This document shows, in pieces, positions 5,199 to 6,122 of a stretch of DNA of 6,122 bases; position 1 is the first letter of the stretch; each line of letters begins with the position of its first letter. Both the position numbers and the translations under genes were made by a program. The DNA is from Methanobacteriota archaeon (lineage in GTDB: Archaea; Hydrothermarchaeota; Hydrothermarchaeia; Hydrothermarchaeales; SZUA-236), in the NCBI GenBank assembly GCA_003230355.1, contig QIDD01000060.1, positions 1 through 6,122 on the forward strand. The letters run 5' to 3'. The notes under the pieces are model-generated. The model was not told where the DNA came from. It searched no databases and saw only the letters and a list, made by a program, of their open reading frames with translations.

Positions 5199-6122
5199 CA
5201 CTGTCTGACATCCCATGAGAACACCCGGTCCTCTGTACCCACGCCGGTTATGACAAGGGTTAACGTTTCGGTCTCTTCAACAGGCGGGAATGCAAGGGTG
5301 CCTGAGCGGTGGTGACCTCCAGGCGGAGAGCCTTCCCATGAAAGAGGAGTATACAGATTTCCGCTGTCATCTTTAAGGGTGGAAATCTGGGCCATGTCAA
5401 AGTCCAGGGAGCCGGAGTGGGTCGTAATGCCTATTTCAAAGGCTACCTCTCCTCCCTGTGAGAAAGAAGGCGTTACTGCAAACTCAATGGAGTCCTGGGT
5501 CACAGCACGTGTGGGCAGTGTTGTCGATACAGGCAGAGGGGATAAAGTGGGAGGTGCAGAGGTGGCGATCACAGAGTAGGAGAAGCCTTGCTGGACACCG
5601 CTGTATGTGACAAAAAAGGAGACCGAGAACAGGAACACTGACAGATAGATAGCAGCCCACTTTGCCTTTGTCATGTCAAAGCTCATTATACTGCTAAATA
5701 TCCCGCCGCCAAGACCATGCGTCTGTATGACTTCGAGCATTAAGGTAATTCCCACAAAGTTGGAGAGGATGCCCAGGATAATGAAAGGAAGCTGGTATTT
5801 TGCAAGCACAACCGAGAGCGCTGAAAGCCCGATGATTGCGAGGACGTCTGTCAAGTGATGGGCGCAGCAAGCCACCATGGACGTGGTTGAAACGCCTGAC
5901 GCCGTGGCCATAGCTGTGGTTGCGCCTGCAATCTCCCTGGCCCTGAGGGCTGCCCTGACGTATGAGTAGAGGCCCACCTGTATTCCGAATCCTGTTACTA
6001 GAAGGGTTATCCAGTACCACAGCTCCCTGAACTGCAAGATGGCGTGCTCGAAAGATTCAGATAGGCTCACAATCCCGAAGTACACTATGAGGAGGGCTAC
6101 AGAAGCGCTAAAGCCCATAACC
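5198..6122 (-). CDS. Membrane protein with CCAHH motif and GGHH-containing outer domain (N-terminus probably cut)
   Basis: The reading frame is open to the window edge; the first in-frame ATG is at 6118, only 4 bases from it, and falls directly in a helix (MGFSASVALLIVYFG), so a few residues are probably missing. From that ATG there are 306 residues. Helices lie at about 4-18, 34-52, 87-106, 108-129 and 152-171. The sequence GVSTTSMVACCAHHLTDVL at about 75-93 places C84, C85, H87 and H88 at a membrane boundary, a set that could bind a metal or be redox-active. After a Pro/Thr-rich linker (about 178-205) a predicted beta-rich domain (about 210-306) contains ITTHSGSLDFD, LSWEGSPPGGHHRSGTLAFP and a terminal FSWDV. 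I recall similar THSxxLDxD...GGHHRSG domains in secreted archaeal and bacterial proteins but cannot give a family name. A function in metal handling is a guess from the Cys/His motifs. It lies upstream of the thioredoxin-like gene in the same direction, with a 65-bp gap. Confidence 0.8.
   Translation of the reverse strand, partial: VMGFSASVALLIVYFGIVSLSESFEHAILQFRELWYWITLLVTGFGIQVGLYSYVRAALRAREIAGATTAMATASGVSTTSMVACCAHHLTDVLAIIGLSALSVVLAKYQLPFIILGILSNFVGITLMLEVIQTHGLGGGIFSSIMSFDMTKAKWAAIYLSVFLFSVSFFVTYSGVQQGFSYSVIATSAPPTLSPLPVSTTLPTRAVTQDSIEFAVTPSFSQGGEVAFEIGITTHSGSLDFDMAQISTLKDDSGNLYTPLSWEGSPPGGHHRSGTLAFPPVEETETLTLVITGVGTEDRVFSWDVRQ

Noticed and set aside
5694..6020. A 108-codon minus-strand open frame in another phase of the CCAHH membrane protein
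   Set aside because: The main frame gives coherent helices and a beta-rich domain, while this one gives an Arg/Gly/His-rich sequence with no structure; it is a frame shadow.
1..6122. Mobile elements, CRISPR repeats, tRNA or rRNA genes
   Set aside because: I saw no transposase, tandem spaced repeats, terminal inverted repeats or RNA-gene motifs. Nearly all bases lie in coherent membrane or redox protein genes.

Overview
The window looks like archaeal chromosome from an organism that makes c-type cytochromes. Three things point to Archaea: the left-edge gene belongs to the archaeal DUF63 membrane family, the promoters show TATA boxes in place of -35/-10 elements, and the best ribosome-binding site is an archaeal-style GGGTGA. 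A Methanosarcinales-like, Methanoperedens/ANME-like or Archaeoglobi-like host would fit a CcmF system, but the lineage is a guess from gene content. Base composition appears moderate, with no obvious compositional break.

Layout from left to right: (1) Positions 1-1760, minus strand, hold a tightly packed set transcribed in the order ccdA (thiol-electron transporter), an isoprenylcysteine methyltransferase-fold membrane protein, and the start of a DUF63 protein that runs off the window. (2) Positions 1761-1840 are a short divergent promoter region, a mirror-like imperfect palindrome with a TATA box facing each way. (3) Positions 1841-2134, plus strand, encode a small three-helix membrane protein whose 3' end overlaps the convergent ccmF by 11 bp. 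(4) Positions 2124-5132, minus strand, form a two-gene unit: a membrane-anchored thioredoxin-like protein, then ccmF, a haem lyase subunit carrying an extra OB-fold-like insertion. (5) Positions 5198-6122, minus strand, encode a membrane protein with a Cys-Cys-Ala-His-His motif and a Gly-Gly-His-His outer domain; its start probably lies outside the window. No stretch longer than about 80 bases lacks a gene.

How the parts fit: CcdA would carry electrons across the membrane, the anchored thioredoxin-like protein could pass them to apocytochrome CXXCH cysteines outside, and CcmF would then attach haem. This is a disulfide-reduction and haem-ligation module split over two operons. A nearly identical 24-bp element (20/24 matches) lies just upstream of the TATA boxes of both the thioredoxin-ccmF unit and the small membrane gene, inside the palindrome shared with ccdA. 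This suggests co-regulation and ties the small unknown protein to cytochrome maturation.

The main items for follow-up are the shared operator, the OB-fold insertion in CcmF that ends in a CcmE-like HxxxY, and the possible metal-binding membrane protein.
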